From the NCBI GenBank assembly GCA_016124945.1, contig WGMT01000033.1:1-64000 (forward strand): DNA of 64,000 bases, written 5' to 3'. Position 1 is the first letter of the stretch. Every line of letters begins with the position of its first letter. The notes under the pieces were generated by a model, which worked only from the letters and a program-made list of their open reading frames with translations, was not told the origin of the DNA and made no database searches. This document shows positions 51,073 to 61,700 of this stretch, piece by piece. This DNA is from a bacterium. GTDB lineage: Bacteria > Chloroflexota > Anaerolineae > Caldilineales > Caldilineaceae. A program made the translations under genes and the position numbers.

Positions 51073-51262
51073 AACCCCCCTCTAACTCCCCCGCGGAAAA
51101 GAAGCGGGGGGAGGACTGTTGACGTGCGCGCGTCATTGGTCGCGTTGTGGGGACATCCAATGGATGATCACATCGTCTGCGCGACAACGGCTCCCTCCCC
51201 GCCTCACTTGGTCAACGAAGTGTCAAACGCAACCGTTGCGGAGAGCTGGGGAGGGGTTCTGC
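51073..51262 (-). mobile_element. MITE-like repeat element, diverged copy C
   Basis: Inverted relative to copies A and B. It starts 3 bases after the GH31 stop with CCCCCCTCTAACT, carries the CCCCCGCGGAAAAGAAGCGGGGG hairpin as its end hairpin, and ends at TTCTGC. The middle has diverged from A and B. It encodes the last 19 residues and stop of the regulator gene on the minus strand. Confidence 0.7.
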
Positions 51263-54200
51263 GCGCAACTTCTGCGAGGATGGCGCGATGTGTCGGCTCG
51301 GCATGAAGGTAGGCGTGGCGCAACTTCGTGTTCTCAAGGCGGGCGGCCTGTTGTTGCACCAGATCAGATGCCTGTGCCAACAGCGCCGCTGCCCGGAGAT
51401 CGTCCTGGGCGCGCAAAACGCGGTAACAGTTCCAATAGACCAGCGCCGGTTGCGCCGCGCCGTGCAGGCTCTCGCTGCCCAGATAGCTCAGGATCTCCTC
51501 CACTTGGGCCAAAGCGGCGTCGGGTTGCGCCAGCCCGAGCAGCGAGGACGCCAATCCACTGCGGCTTTCGACAACGCGTATGTTCTGCTTTAATTCGGCC
51601 TGTACGACAATCGCTTTTTCGTAGGCTGCACACGCTTCTGCCCACTGACACAGGTCGTGCAGATCCTGGCCGATGCCGAGCAGGGCGATTCCTTCCACTG
51701 TGCGTGCGTGTTGATCCTGGCCGATCTGCAATGCCTGCTTGTGATAGACCAGCCCGGTTTTCGGATCACCCAAGCGGTTATTTAACATTCCCAGCGCGTT
51801 GTACGACCAGGCCAGGCCACCCCGATCCCCAATGGCGTGGTCGATCTCCACGGCGGCCATCAGATGGCGACGGGCGCTGGAATATCCACCCATACGCGTG
51901 AGCAGCACACCCAGACTGTGGTTGACCAGCGAGTGGTGGTAGCGATCCGGCAGTTTGTCCAGTTCGCCAAAGAGTTGCTGATAGGTGCTGTATGCTTGTG
52001 AGTAATCACCCAACATCTGTTGCACAATGCCCAGGTTGATCAACGCCATGGTGACGCCGTGACGGTTGTCGATGGCAGCGTGGACGCGCTGCGCCGCTTC
52101 TAAGTAGGTGCGGGCTTCCTCGAAATTCTGGCGACGTTGGTTGATCCAGCCCAGATCGGTGAGGGTGTTGCCTTCGCCCAACTGGTTGCCCGTGCGCCGG
52201 TAGAGGATCAACGCTTCGTGGCAACGGGTGTCGGCTGAGGCAAAGTCGCCCTGTTCCAGCCAGGTGACACCCAAGTGGCGCAGAATGTCGGCCTCGTCTC
52301 CGTCCAGCTTTGCGTCCTGCGCCGCGGTGAGCGCCATTTGAAACCGTTCCACGGCCTCGGCGTAGCGCCCCTGGCGATAGAGCGCCGTCCCCCATTGCAG
52401 ATAGCCGCGGGCGATAATGTCTTCGTCTTCCTCTTGCAGCGCATAGCCTACAGCCTCTGCTGCCACGGCAATCGCTTCGGCATAGTGGCTACGGATGTTG
52501 AGAAAGACGGATTGGGCCACGCGCAGAGAGGCCAATGCCCGCCGTCTGCCCTGAAGGCTGGTCGGCGCGACAAGCAGCGCCCCGATTCCCCGGCCAAAGG
52601 TATCTTCGGCCTCCTGGAACAACCCCTTGCGCAGATAGAAGTTCCACAGCCCGTTGCAGGCCGCGGCCAACCGATCCGCGTCCCCGCTTTCCACAGCCCA
52701 ATCCCAGGCCTGGCGCACGTTGGCGAGTTCCTCTGTCACCTGAGCAATCATCTCTGCTGTGCGCTCGACCTGGCCCACCAGGGTGAGGTAGTAGCGGGCA
52801 TGGCGTTCCGCGTTCTGGCTTTGTTCGTCGGCGGAGACGGCCAAGCGTTCGGCGGCAAACTGGCGCACCATCTCGTGGAGTTCATAGCGCCCCGGCCCAC
52901 TCGGTTGTAGCAGCGAGCAGTTAACAAGATCGGCCAGCAGATCGAGAGAAGATCGGCTCACAGCCAGCGCTGCCTCACGATGGAAACTCCCCCGAAAAAT
53001 GGAGATCTGGGCGAGTGTTCGCTGGGCGTCTGCCGAGAGCAGCCGCCACGAGGTCTCCATAACCCGGCGCAGGCTGCGATGGCGATCCGGCACTTGAGGA
53101 CGAGTGCTGTGTGGAAAGTCGAGTAGGTTGGTGGCCAACAGGGCTGTCATCTCAGGTAAGCTGAAATGTTCCACCCAGGCCGCCGCCAGTTCGAGGGCCA
53201 GGGCGTTGCCGGCCACCAACTGGCAGAGGTGGATCAGCGCTTCGCCATGGGGAGGAGAGAGTGAAAAGGTCGCATCGCGCTGCCTGGCCCGTTGCATAAA
53301 GAGCGCAACGCTGGCGTAGGCTTCATCGCGGAAAGGGTCGGGCGTGGTTTGTGGGGGGATAGCGAGTCCCCGTAGTCGCACCACCGATTCGCCTTCAACG
53401 AGCAGAGGCTCACGTGAGGTGAGCAAAATACGGCAACGGAGTGCTGCCTGCAACAGATCGCCAACAAAGGACGATCCTGCGCTGAGATGCTCGAAGTTGT
53501 CCAGAATCAAGAGCAATGACCGGTCACACAAAAAGCTGAACAACTGGGCAGTAGGGGCGGCCGCGCCCCGCGCCGTAGAGAAAGTCAGCCCGACCGCTTC
53601 GGCCACCGCCGTCGCCAGCCGCAAGGACAGCGTGGGCAAGGGCTGCGCTTCCACCTCGACAAGCGGCGCCAGGAAAACGCCATCCGGCCACATGTCAAGC
53701 ATTTCTTCGCCCACGGCTACCGCCAACGAGGATTTGCCCACCCCGCCCTCTCCAGCCAGGGTCACCAACCGGGTGGTGGGTGCGGCAAAGAGGGAGCGGA
53801 TCGTGGACAACTCCACTTCGCGACCGACAAATGAAGTCAGCCGCCGGGGCAGATTGTGATGGATCGGCGCGGGTGCAGGGATTTCTACTGGGAGTGGGTG
53901 CGGCAGGGTAAATGTCTCTTCGTGGATCTGCCGGTAGAGCGTTTGCAGTTCCTCGCCCGGTTCCATGTCTAATTCCGCGTGCAGGATCTGGCGACAGCTT
54001 GCATAGTGGGCCAGCGCGGCGGCGCGTTGACCGTCGCCGGCCAGCAGGCGCATCCGCTGGGCGTGGGCTTCTTCGTCCAGCGGATCCACGCGCAGCCAGG
54101 CGGCGCTTGCACCGATCCCTGCGGCGTAGTCGCCCTGCTGTAGGAAATAGTCCACCAGCCGCCGGTATCCTTGTGCCACCACAAAGCGTAGCCGTTCCCG

Positions 54201-54653
54201 TTCTAAAATCGTCCACTGCTCGAAGCCGGAGGCGTCGGGCAGGTGAAAACCGGCCAGGAATTCACCTGCGTAGATTGTCAGCGCCTGCATCAGTTGGGGC
54301 GCTCGCTGCGGCGAAAGGTGCGCCGCTGTCGCCAACTGCTCTTCCAGGGTCGCCACATCCACAACCACGGCAGAACCGGGCGCAATAGCGATGGTTTCCG
54401 GCGTGAGCAGCAGATAATCGGCGGCATTGCGGCGCAAACGGGTGAGGACAGTGCGCAGGTTGGACAGGGATTGCGCCGTGGACGTTGCGTCCCAAAGCAA
54501 ATCGGCCAAAAACTCCCGGCGCTTTGGGCCAGGATTACAGGCCAGGTAAATGAGGAGGGCGATGGCCTTGTGGCTGCGCAGACCCGTGAGGGGCGATCCT
54601 CCGATGCGGAGTTCCGGCGCACCCAATAACTTGATTTGGAGAGAAGCGGTCAT
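51204..54653 (-). CDS. SARP-type regulator with NB-ARC ATPase and TPR domain
   Basis: A 1149-aa AfsR/SARP-type regulator. It has a SARP winged helix (about 1-95: LQIKLLGAPELRIGG, RREFLADLLWD), BTAD domain to about 245, NB-ARC with P-loop GEGGVGKS (301-308), Walker B LLLILDNFEHLS and GNALALELAA, then about 500 residues of TPR helices (LGDYSQAYSTYQQL, YNALGMLNNRLGD). The final segment ARRTPPQLSATVAFDTSLTK is encoded by repeat element C, so the native C-terminus has been replaced or extended. It converges on GH31 and may regulate the sugar genes (inference). Confidence 0.92.
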   Translation of the reverse strand: MTASLQIKLLGAPELRIGGSPLTGLRSHKAIALLIYLACNPGPKRREFLADLLWDATSTAQSLSNLRTVLTRLRRNAADYLLLTPETIAIAPGSAVVVDVATLEEQLATAAHLSPQRAPQLMQALTIYAGEFLAGFHLPDASGFEQWTILERERLRFVVAQGYRRLVDYFLQQGDYAAGIGASAAWLRVDPLDEEAHAQRMRLLAGDGQRAAALAHYASCRQILHAELDMEPGEELQTLYRQIHEETFTLPHPLPVEIPAPAPIHHNLPRRLTSFVGREVELSTIRSLFAAPTTRLVTLAGEGGVGKSSLAVAVGEEMLDMWPDGVFLAPLVEVEAQPLPTLSLRLATAVAEAVGLTFSTARGAAAPTAQLFSFLCDRSLLLILDNFEHLSAGSSFVGDLLQAALRCRILLTSREPLLVEGESVVRLRGLAIPPQTTPDPFRDEAYASVALFMQRARQRDATFSLSPPHGEALIHLCQLVAGNALALELAAAWVEHFSLPEMTALLATNLLDFPHSTRPQVPDRHRSLRRVMETSWRLLSADAQRTLAQISIFRGSFHREAALAVSRSSLDLLADLVNCSLLQPSGPGRYELHEMVRQFAAERLAVSADEQSQNAERHARYYLTLVGQVERTAEMIAQVTEELANVRQAWDWAVESGDADRLAAACNGLWNFYLRKGLFQEAEDTFGRGIGALLVAPTSLQGRRRALASLRVAQSVFLNIRSHYAEAIAVAAEAVGYALQEEDEDIIARGYLQWGTALYRQGRYAEAVERFQMALTAAQDAKLDGDEADILRHLGVTWLEQGDFASADTRCHEALILYRRTGNQLGEGNTLTDLGWINQRRQNFEEARTYLEAAQRVHAAIDNRHGVTMALINLGIVQQMLGDYSQAYSTYQQLFGELDKLPDRYHHSLVNHSLGVLLTRMGGYSSARRHLMAAVEIDHAIGDRGGLAWSYNALGMLNNRLGDPKTGLVYHKQALQIGQDQHARTVEGIALLGIGQDLHDLCQWAEACAAYEKAIVVQAELKQNIRVVESRSGLASSLLGLAQPDAALAQVEEILSYLGSESLHGAAQPALVYWNCYRVLRAQDDLRAAALLAQASDLVQQQAARLENTKLRHAYLHAEPTHRAILAEVARRTPPQLSATVAFDTSLTK

Positions 54654-54783
54654 AGGTAGGCGGTTGACAACCTCAGGGGTATGTAGTCTTTTGTTCGGCG
54701 CTTCTGTCTTCCCATTGTAACACGTTGCATGTGGAGAGGATAGGTGTGGCGTAAGTGTTTTCCCGATGTCATTCAGTTGACCG

Positions 54784-54847
54784 CCGAGTGAGCACCCCCA
54801 GGTGCGGGTCTACACGTGTAGACCCGCACCTGGGGGTGCTCACTCGG
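54784..54847. repeat. Perfect 64-bp palindrome
   Basis: Every base from 54784 to 54847 is self-complementary about the centre 54815/54816 (TACAC|GTGTA), with no loop. Looser outer arms CATTCAGTT (54770-54778) and AACTGAATG (54873-54881) extend it. It lies in the 382-base divergent region between the regulator and the GYD gene, so it is not a 3' terminator of either. The rest of that region shows no ORF. Confidence 0.9.
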
Positions 54848-55035
54848 CAGATATTCAAGTGTTGCATCACTTAACTGAATGAGATTGAGTGGTTACCCCT
54901 CCTCAGATCTGGTATGTTTACGAAAGAGGGGGTAGGTGAAGCGCTCGTGAAGCGCCTGCCATGTAATCTGGGGAGTGTAACCACTGTCCCAATGCGGTAC
55001 AGATGTCGATTGCACCTCAGCAAGGAGAGAAAGCT

Positions 55036-55356
55036 ATGTCAAAGTATCTTGTTCAGGCCAACTATGTTGGTGAAGGACTCAAAGGGCTGCTCAAAGAGGG
55101 CGGATCCAGTCGACAGGCGGCCGTCGAAGCCCTATTCGAATCGGTCGGCGGCAAGATCGAAGCATTCTACTATGCCTTTGGTGATGCAGATCTATTCATC
55201 ATCGCGGATGTGCCAGACAACATTACGGCTGCGGCTTTATCCCTTATCGTCAACGCCGCGGGGACCGCTGCTGCCAAAGTAACGGTGCTGCTGACCCCTG
55301 AGGAAATCGACGCGGCAGCGAAGAAGAGCGCCTCGTATCGTCCCCCGGGATCGTAG
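55036..55356 (+). CDS. GYD-domain protein
   Basis: A 106-aa protein of the GYD family (KYLVQANYVGEGLKGLLKEGG, GGKIEAFYYAFGDADLFIIADVPDN, KVTVLLTPEEIDAAAKKSASYRPPG), small alpha/beta dimers common in soil and environmental bacteria with no fixed biochemical role. The family name comes from a G-Y-D-like motif, here FGDAD. AAGGAG (55022-55027) 8 bases upstream selects the ATG at 55036. It appears monocistronic: the next gene is 393 bases downstream. Confidence 0.88.
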   Translation: MSKYLVQANYVGEGLKGLLKEGGSSRQAAVEALFESVGGKIEAFYYAFGDADLFIIADVPDNITAAALSLIVNAAGTAAAKVTVLLTPEEIDAAAKKSASYRPPGS

Positions 55357-55409
55357 TCTCCACCTCGGTCTCACCCTACTTGTAGAATGAAAAGTAAAGT
55401 GAAGCCAAA

Positions 55410-55446
55410 TGCAAGGTTCTTCCTCCATAGGCGGAGGAACCTTGCA
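55410..55446. repeat. Hairpin downstream of the GYD gene, possible terminator
   Basis: TGCAAGGTTCTTCCTCC (55410-55426) pairs with GGAGGAACCTTGCA (55433-55446) with a two-base bulge. No T run follows, so termination is uncertain. The rest of the 393-base gap holds one arm of the 23.0 kb repeat family (about 55540-55580) and no ORF. Confidence 0.5.
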
Positions 55447-55749
55447 CGTTGTAACATGTCCGACTGGTTGCTGAATTGCACGCGAAAAATTGCGGTTCGT
55501 TCCAGACAGAGCCTTTTCCTCTTCTCCGAAAAATCCGCTCAGATCCGCCCAATCCACGTTCTGTTTCTTATTCCATTCCCCAACGCACGTATCAATCGAG
55601 ATCTGTACCGTTGGTGAAGCGCTCATGAAGCGCTCGTAGTCTATGCTACACACCCAATCACGTACGTTTTCTGCCTATTGGGGCTGTACCCAGACCTGCG
55701 TGGCGCGTCCTGTGGCAGCCACCCATCGAATGTTGAGGCTTGTATACCC

Positions 55750-58700
55750 ATGCAAATAAACCGTTCTGGCCGATCACGGAATCTCTTCCTGGCAGCTCTT
55801 TTTGTCGGGGTTGCGTTGGTGGCTGCTGTGTTATTCGTCTTTGGCAGATCGACAGCTATGGCCGAGAACACGTTCTCTGCCTTGGATGAAGTCACCGCCG
55901 CCTGGCAGCGCGCCCAGGAGAGCGGCAGCTATCACTTCTCCAGCGACGTGATCCAGGTGACCATCCCCGAAGCGACGTTGACCAACGTGGGCCGCCGCAG
56001 CATACAGGAACAGGTCTACCTCGAAGGAGAGACCGATCTGCGCGCCGGGTCGATGCAGATAAAGTTGTGGACCGACAGCCTCGATCAGGGGGGCAGCGTC
56101 CTCGTGCCGGAGAGCGGCTTGGAGGTGACGGTGGCCGACGGCAAGACACGCACCCGCCGCGGTAACGGTCCTTGGGAGGAGAGCACGGGCTTCACCCACG
56201 GCTACGCGCCGCAAGGGGACTTTCTCGCCTATTTGGCCGCCATGCGCGATGTGCATCTGCTGGGCACGGAGACCAAACATGGCCTCACCTACACCCGCTA
56301 CGCCTTCACCATCGACGGCCCGTCTTTTGCCGCCTACAGCCGTGATCAGATGCAGAAGGCCATGCGCCAACGTGGCGATCTGCCGCCCAACGTGCAATTG
56401 GAAGTGTCGCCCTACAACGCCCAGATGACCGGCGACGGCGAACTCTGGGTGGGCGAAGACGGCTTGCCGCTGCGCCAGATCCTCAATCTGCGCTTTCCGC
56501 CCCAGAACCAGGAGAGCGTTTCCGCCCAGATCGCGGTCAACTTCTTCGACTACGGACAACCCGCGCCCTCGCCGTTGGCTGCTTTGATGCGTCCTCAGAT
56601 GCTGGGGCCGATGCTCACGTCCTTTTTGGCGACGACGTTGCTGCTCGCCGTCATCGTCGTCGGCGCGCTCACATTGGTCTTCTTCCGTCGCAAAACGTTG
56701 GTGCAGGCGGGTGTGGCCGTGAGTATGAGCGTGATCCTGGTGGTGATGCCGCTGCTGACAAACCTGCCCACGCTGCGCTTTTTGGATCGGCAGACGGCGC
56801 ACGCCGCCGCGCTGGAGACGACCAACGCCGAAGTGGACGTGGCGCGCAGCCTGCGTACCATCTCATCAGAGAGCACCTTCGATCCCCGCGCCAACCCCAT
56901 GGACAAGTTGACGACCAACGTCGCCGGTCCGCTTGCCGCTCCGCTTGCAGCGGCGCACGCCGTCGAAGACGTGAGCAACCCCAAGTGTCTCAGCCCCGGT
57001 GCCGCCACCGATCCCGACGGCGATGGCCTCACCACCGCTGAGGAACTGGCTGTCGGCACCGATCCCAACGTCGCCGACAGTGATGGTGATGCGTTAAGCG
57101 ACTGTGAAGAGGTGAAGATCCGCTTCACCAATCCCATGCATTCCGATACCGACGGCGATGGCCTCTCCGATTTTCAGGAGATCGGCCTGGGCACCGATCC
57201 ACGCAACGAGGACACCGACAACGACGGCCTGAACGACAAAGCCGAGATCGAAGGCTTCACCGATCCCCATGGCGTGAAGTGGTTCACCGACCCGGTGCAG
57301 CCCGACAGCAACAGCGACGGCATCAACGACTTTCTGGAACGCGGACCCATCGAAAACGGCGCGGACAAGGCCATCGACAGCGACGGCGACGGCACGCCCG
57401 ATCTCTACGACACAGACAACGACAACGACGGTATCCCCGACGGTGCCGACCTCTCTCCCTTTGCCGCCGGTTCGGCCTACGGCCCCAATGTGCCCTTGCA
57501 GATCACCATCAACGGCCTGGAAAGTGGCCGCGGCTCTGTGTTGGAACTGCAACTGCGCCCGGTAATGACCGATCATTTGCGCTACGCCTACACCGTCCTC
57601 GATTGGCCGGCGGACCGCAAAGGACAGGTGCAGGATTGGGACAATGCCACCTTTGCCCAGAATCTAGTCAACCGCAACGAGATCGCCACCACCGCCAATG
57701 CCCCCGCCAACGACGGCTACGGCGACATGCGCCTGACGCCCAACCTGGAGATCACCATCGACGGCAGCGACGGCAGCGATCTTTCGCTCTACCACCTGCC
57801 GTCCCAAGCCGCTCTAGCCCCCTACAACATCAACGTCATCACCTCCACCCACGACGGCACCGCCACCGGCACGCCCACGGGGATCAAACTCTATGTGCCG
57901 CTTTCGCTGGTCACCGACCCGCGCACCGGCAGCCGCGTTGCCTTCAGCGCCCGCATCCCCTACACCGGCACAGGGACAGCCTGGACGACGGCGCATCAGG
58001 TGCGCATGGTGTGGACGGTGCAGATGTTGATGGATCTACCCTGTGATCCCACCGACACGAAGTCGATCGCGGCAGGCTGTGTCACTTTTGACGGCAGCCC
58101 CACCGAACGCTTCGCCCTGGCCGAAACCCACAAGGCGACGTTGGACGCCGAAACAGCCTCCGACGCGCTGCGCGCCGCCTTCACCACCGGCGGTTACACG
58201 CTGAAAGATCCGGTGACCGTCAACGCCTTCACCCCGGGCAGCCACTGGCAGGTGACGGACAAAAACGGTAGCTACACCTTGCGCCTGAAAACCGGCCTGA
58301 TCCAGGTCTACGCCACCATCCCCGGCGTGATCTACAACCGATCCCAGGTGATCCAGCGCTACGAGGACGACTGGCGACTCACCGGGGCCAACCTCACCGA
58401 AGACCACGGCGTCAACGTCGGCATCATCTATGAGGACCCCGCCCCTGGCGTCGACCCCGATCTCAACAGCGACGACGCGCTGTGGGCGCTGGCCTTCGGC
58501 CTGGAAGAGAGCTTCCTCAACCCCAGCGATGCCAACCTCGACAGCCGCCCCGACGTCACCGTCAACGATCTCTACCGTCGCTTCAATCGGGCCACGAATG
58601 GCGATGTCCCCGCGCAGGAACGCTGGAACATCGACAATGTCCTCACCGTCAAGCAGCACCACTACGACTCCGTCGATTGGGCGGTGGCCTCCGTCGCCAT

Positions 58701-61700
58701 GACCGAGACCGCACAGACGTTGAAAGCCTTCGACGCCGCCTTCGTGGCCGCCTTCGCCGCCCAAGGACCCATCACACCCACGCTGCTCTATGTGCAGGAG
58801 ATGACCTACCGTGCCGTGGGCATGGACGACATGCGCACCGGCGGCGTCTACATGAATTTGGCTGGGAATGCGCTTTCCGTCAACCTGGCCCCCGCCGCCA
58901 AGCCGGTGCTGCAACCCACCAGCGTCTATTCGGCCAAGTGGACGGCTTTCTGCGCCGAACCCGGCTCCAATCTCAACCCCGCGCCTACCTGGGCCGCCTG
59001 CGATCAGGTCGAATACGTCTCTGAACTGGCCCGACGCTATCGCACCGCGCTGGAGACAACCTTCCCCGCCGAGAGCGAAACCCAGATCGACGGGCGTGTG
59101 ATCATGATCAACCTCTACTACGCCAGCTTGCGCAGCGGCGTCAGCGTCACCGCGCAGACCGACGGACAGGTGATCATCGAACGTCCGCGCCTGAGCGACA
59201 CCGAACTGGCGCAGACACTGGGTTTGGCCAAAGGGGCCAAGGCCGCAGGCACAAAGGTCGCCGACATCATCATCAAAAGTTCGTTTACCGACGTCGACGC
59301 CCTGCTCAAGACAATCGGCCAGAGCGACTTCTTCCCGTTGGCCGGGCGCAGCCCCGATGCGGCCAAAGCCATCAACAAGATCACCCACTCCGGCAAGATC
59401 CAAGAAGCCTTCACCGGCATCGACGCCAACGGTGTGAAGGGTGGCATGATTCGGGCCAAGGCCATTGTCTCGATTGCCGCCGTCGCCTTCGGTGTCCTGG
59501 CCCAGTTTATCTGGCCCGACAGCCAGATCGCCCAGGTGGCATCGGCCGCGGTGACCGTGGGCATTCTGAACATCTACCTGGGTTTTCTCAAGCCACTGCA
59601 AAGCGCCAAGGCGCTGGCCTCGGTCACCTCTTGGGGCGCGGTGTTGAAAGGCAACGCCGCGCTGGTCAACGCCTCGGCCAAGGCGACCGCCATTGGCACG
59701 GCCATTGCCATTGTGGCGGCGTGGGGTTTCTTCCTGGCCACCGTCTCCGAGTGGAGTGGACCAGCCTTCAACGCCGCCCTGGCCGGTGTGCTGGCGTTAA
59801 CGCTCTACCTTGTCTTTTTGGCGGTGCTTTCGTCGACGGTGGTGGGGCTGTTGCTGGTGGCGCTGCTGGCGGTGATCGACGGCCTGCTCTCGTTGATCTG
59901 TGCGGCCAGCGGCGACGCCAAAGACGCTCTGGGCGACAAAGACGGCGACTGTACCGTCGGCACCAAGATCGTCACGGCGCTGGCGGGTTACCTCTACGCC
60001 CGCGACATGATCATCGAACTCGACGCCGAAAAGAACCCCAAACTGGTGGATCAAGGATCGCCCATCGTCGAACTGCGCAACCCCGGTCGTGGCTACATTG
60101 CCGGCAACGCCATCACCTTCACTGTGCCGGTGACCACCAACATCGTCCACAAAAACCCCGACAACTGGAATGTCATGTTCGACATTCCCTACTTCTATAA
60201 CCAATCCAATTTCCGCGACACTACCTTCCGCTACACGCTCTCGCTGGAAAAGGCGGCGTTTGAGGTCAACCTCGACGAGATGTCGAACCAGTGGAACATC
60301 GTTTCCGCCGTGCCGACCACCGACTACGGCATACCCTGGGTGAAGCGCACGGCGACCGCATACCAGGAACCTGCACTCACCAATCTTTTCCTGGGCGCGG
60401 GGATCAACCGCCCTATCGACTACTGGTTCAACATGGCCTACGCTCTGCCCGCCTACGAATGTTGGACGGTGATCTACATCCCTGTGTGCGAGTTGCAGAC
60501 GGAACGGGGCGGCGATCCATCGTTCGTCAACGGGCCGTCGTACGACATTTTCCCCGACACCGTGGGCGAGTTCTTTGCCACTGCCAACAGCGCCGGCGGC
60601 GGGCAGCGCCTGGCCTGGGACACCAACTTCCCCACGATCTGGGACGCAGACGGCGACGGCCTCGTCACCGCGGCGCTGGGCGGCATCGACCCCGACGACA
60701 CCAAACCCGACGCCGATTTCGACGGCCTCAGTGACCGCTTTGAACTGGAACAGCGCATGGCCGGCGTACGCCTGGCCGCCGACCAATGGGACACCGACGG
60801 CGACGGCCTCACCGACGCCCAAGAGGTGCAATACGGCACCAATCCCGCCAACGCCGACACCGACAACGACGGTCTTCGCGACGGTGAAGAGGTCTACCAT
60901 CAGGTTTTCTACCGCAGCAACGAGACCATGCTCCCTGCGTTGGATGCCAACGGCAAGCCTGTCTTCACAGGCGGCTGGGAAGTATGCGCGCCCGCACATG
61001 GACTCTTCCCCGAACGGTGCATGTGGGTGTCGTCCGATCCCAAGCAGGCCGACGCCGACGGCGACGGCATCCCCGACGACGCCGAAAAGCGGCTCTACGA
61101 ACGCTACAAACTGGATCGCAACGGCCAGCCCTACCATCCCAGTGTGGCCAACGTCAACCCCTTGCAGCTCACCATCAGCGCCAACGTGGCCGAAGACGGT
61201 TACCTGCGCCCCGGCACGTCGTTCGTCTACACCAACAGCGTCATCGGTTACGTGGATCTTGATCCGGTGGTGTTGGAGATTGAACGTCCTGTGGCGGTGG
61301 GCGGCGGCGTGGACGTGACGCCGCTGGGCCTTTCGCTCAACTCACCCGCCACCATCGTCCGCAACTACCAGATCGACCCGTCGGCGGGGAGCCAGTCGCT
61401 GCGCATCAACAGCAGCGCACGGGCGCGCACGAAGGCCGTCAACGTCAACGCCACCTTCCAGATCAGCCCAACGGGGACCAACTACCTGAGCGGATTCAGC
61501 AACCCGCCCTCCGCCCGCGCCCTGTCCGCCGCCGTGCGCCGCCCCGATCTGCCCGACGCCTACCTGCTCAACGGGCTGGCCACCGCCAATCCGGGCCGCG
61601 GCAGCACCGGCGACATCTGGTCGTACATTATTGGTGGCGGCAGCGGCAGGCTCGACCAGGACGACTACGCGCCCAACACCGACATTGTATACCGCCGATC

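Noticed and set aside
58036-59601. 521-aa open frame on the minus strand, with others at 59797-61137 and 61342-62484
   Set aside because: All are antisense to the giant TSP3/LamG gene, whose frame is continuous and domain-bearing; the reverse frames are GVG/VDG-rich without domains.
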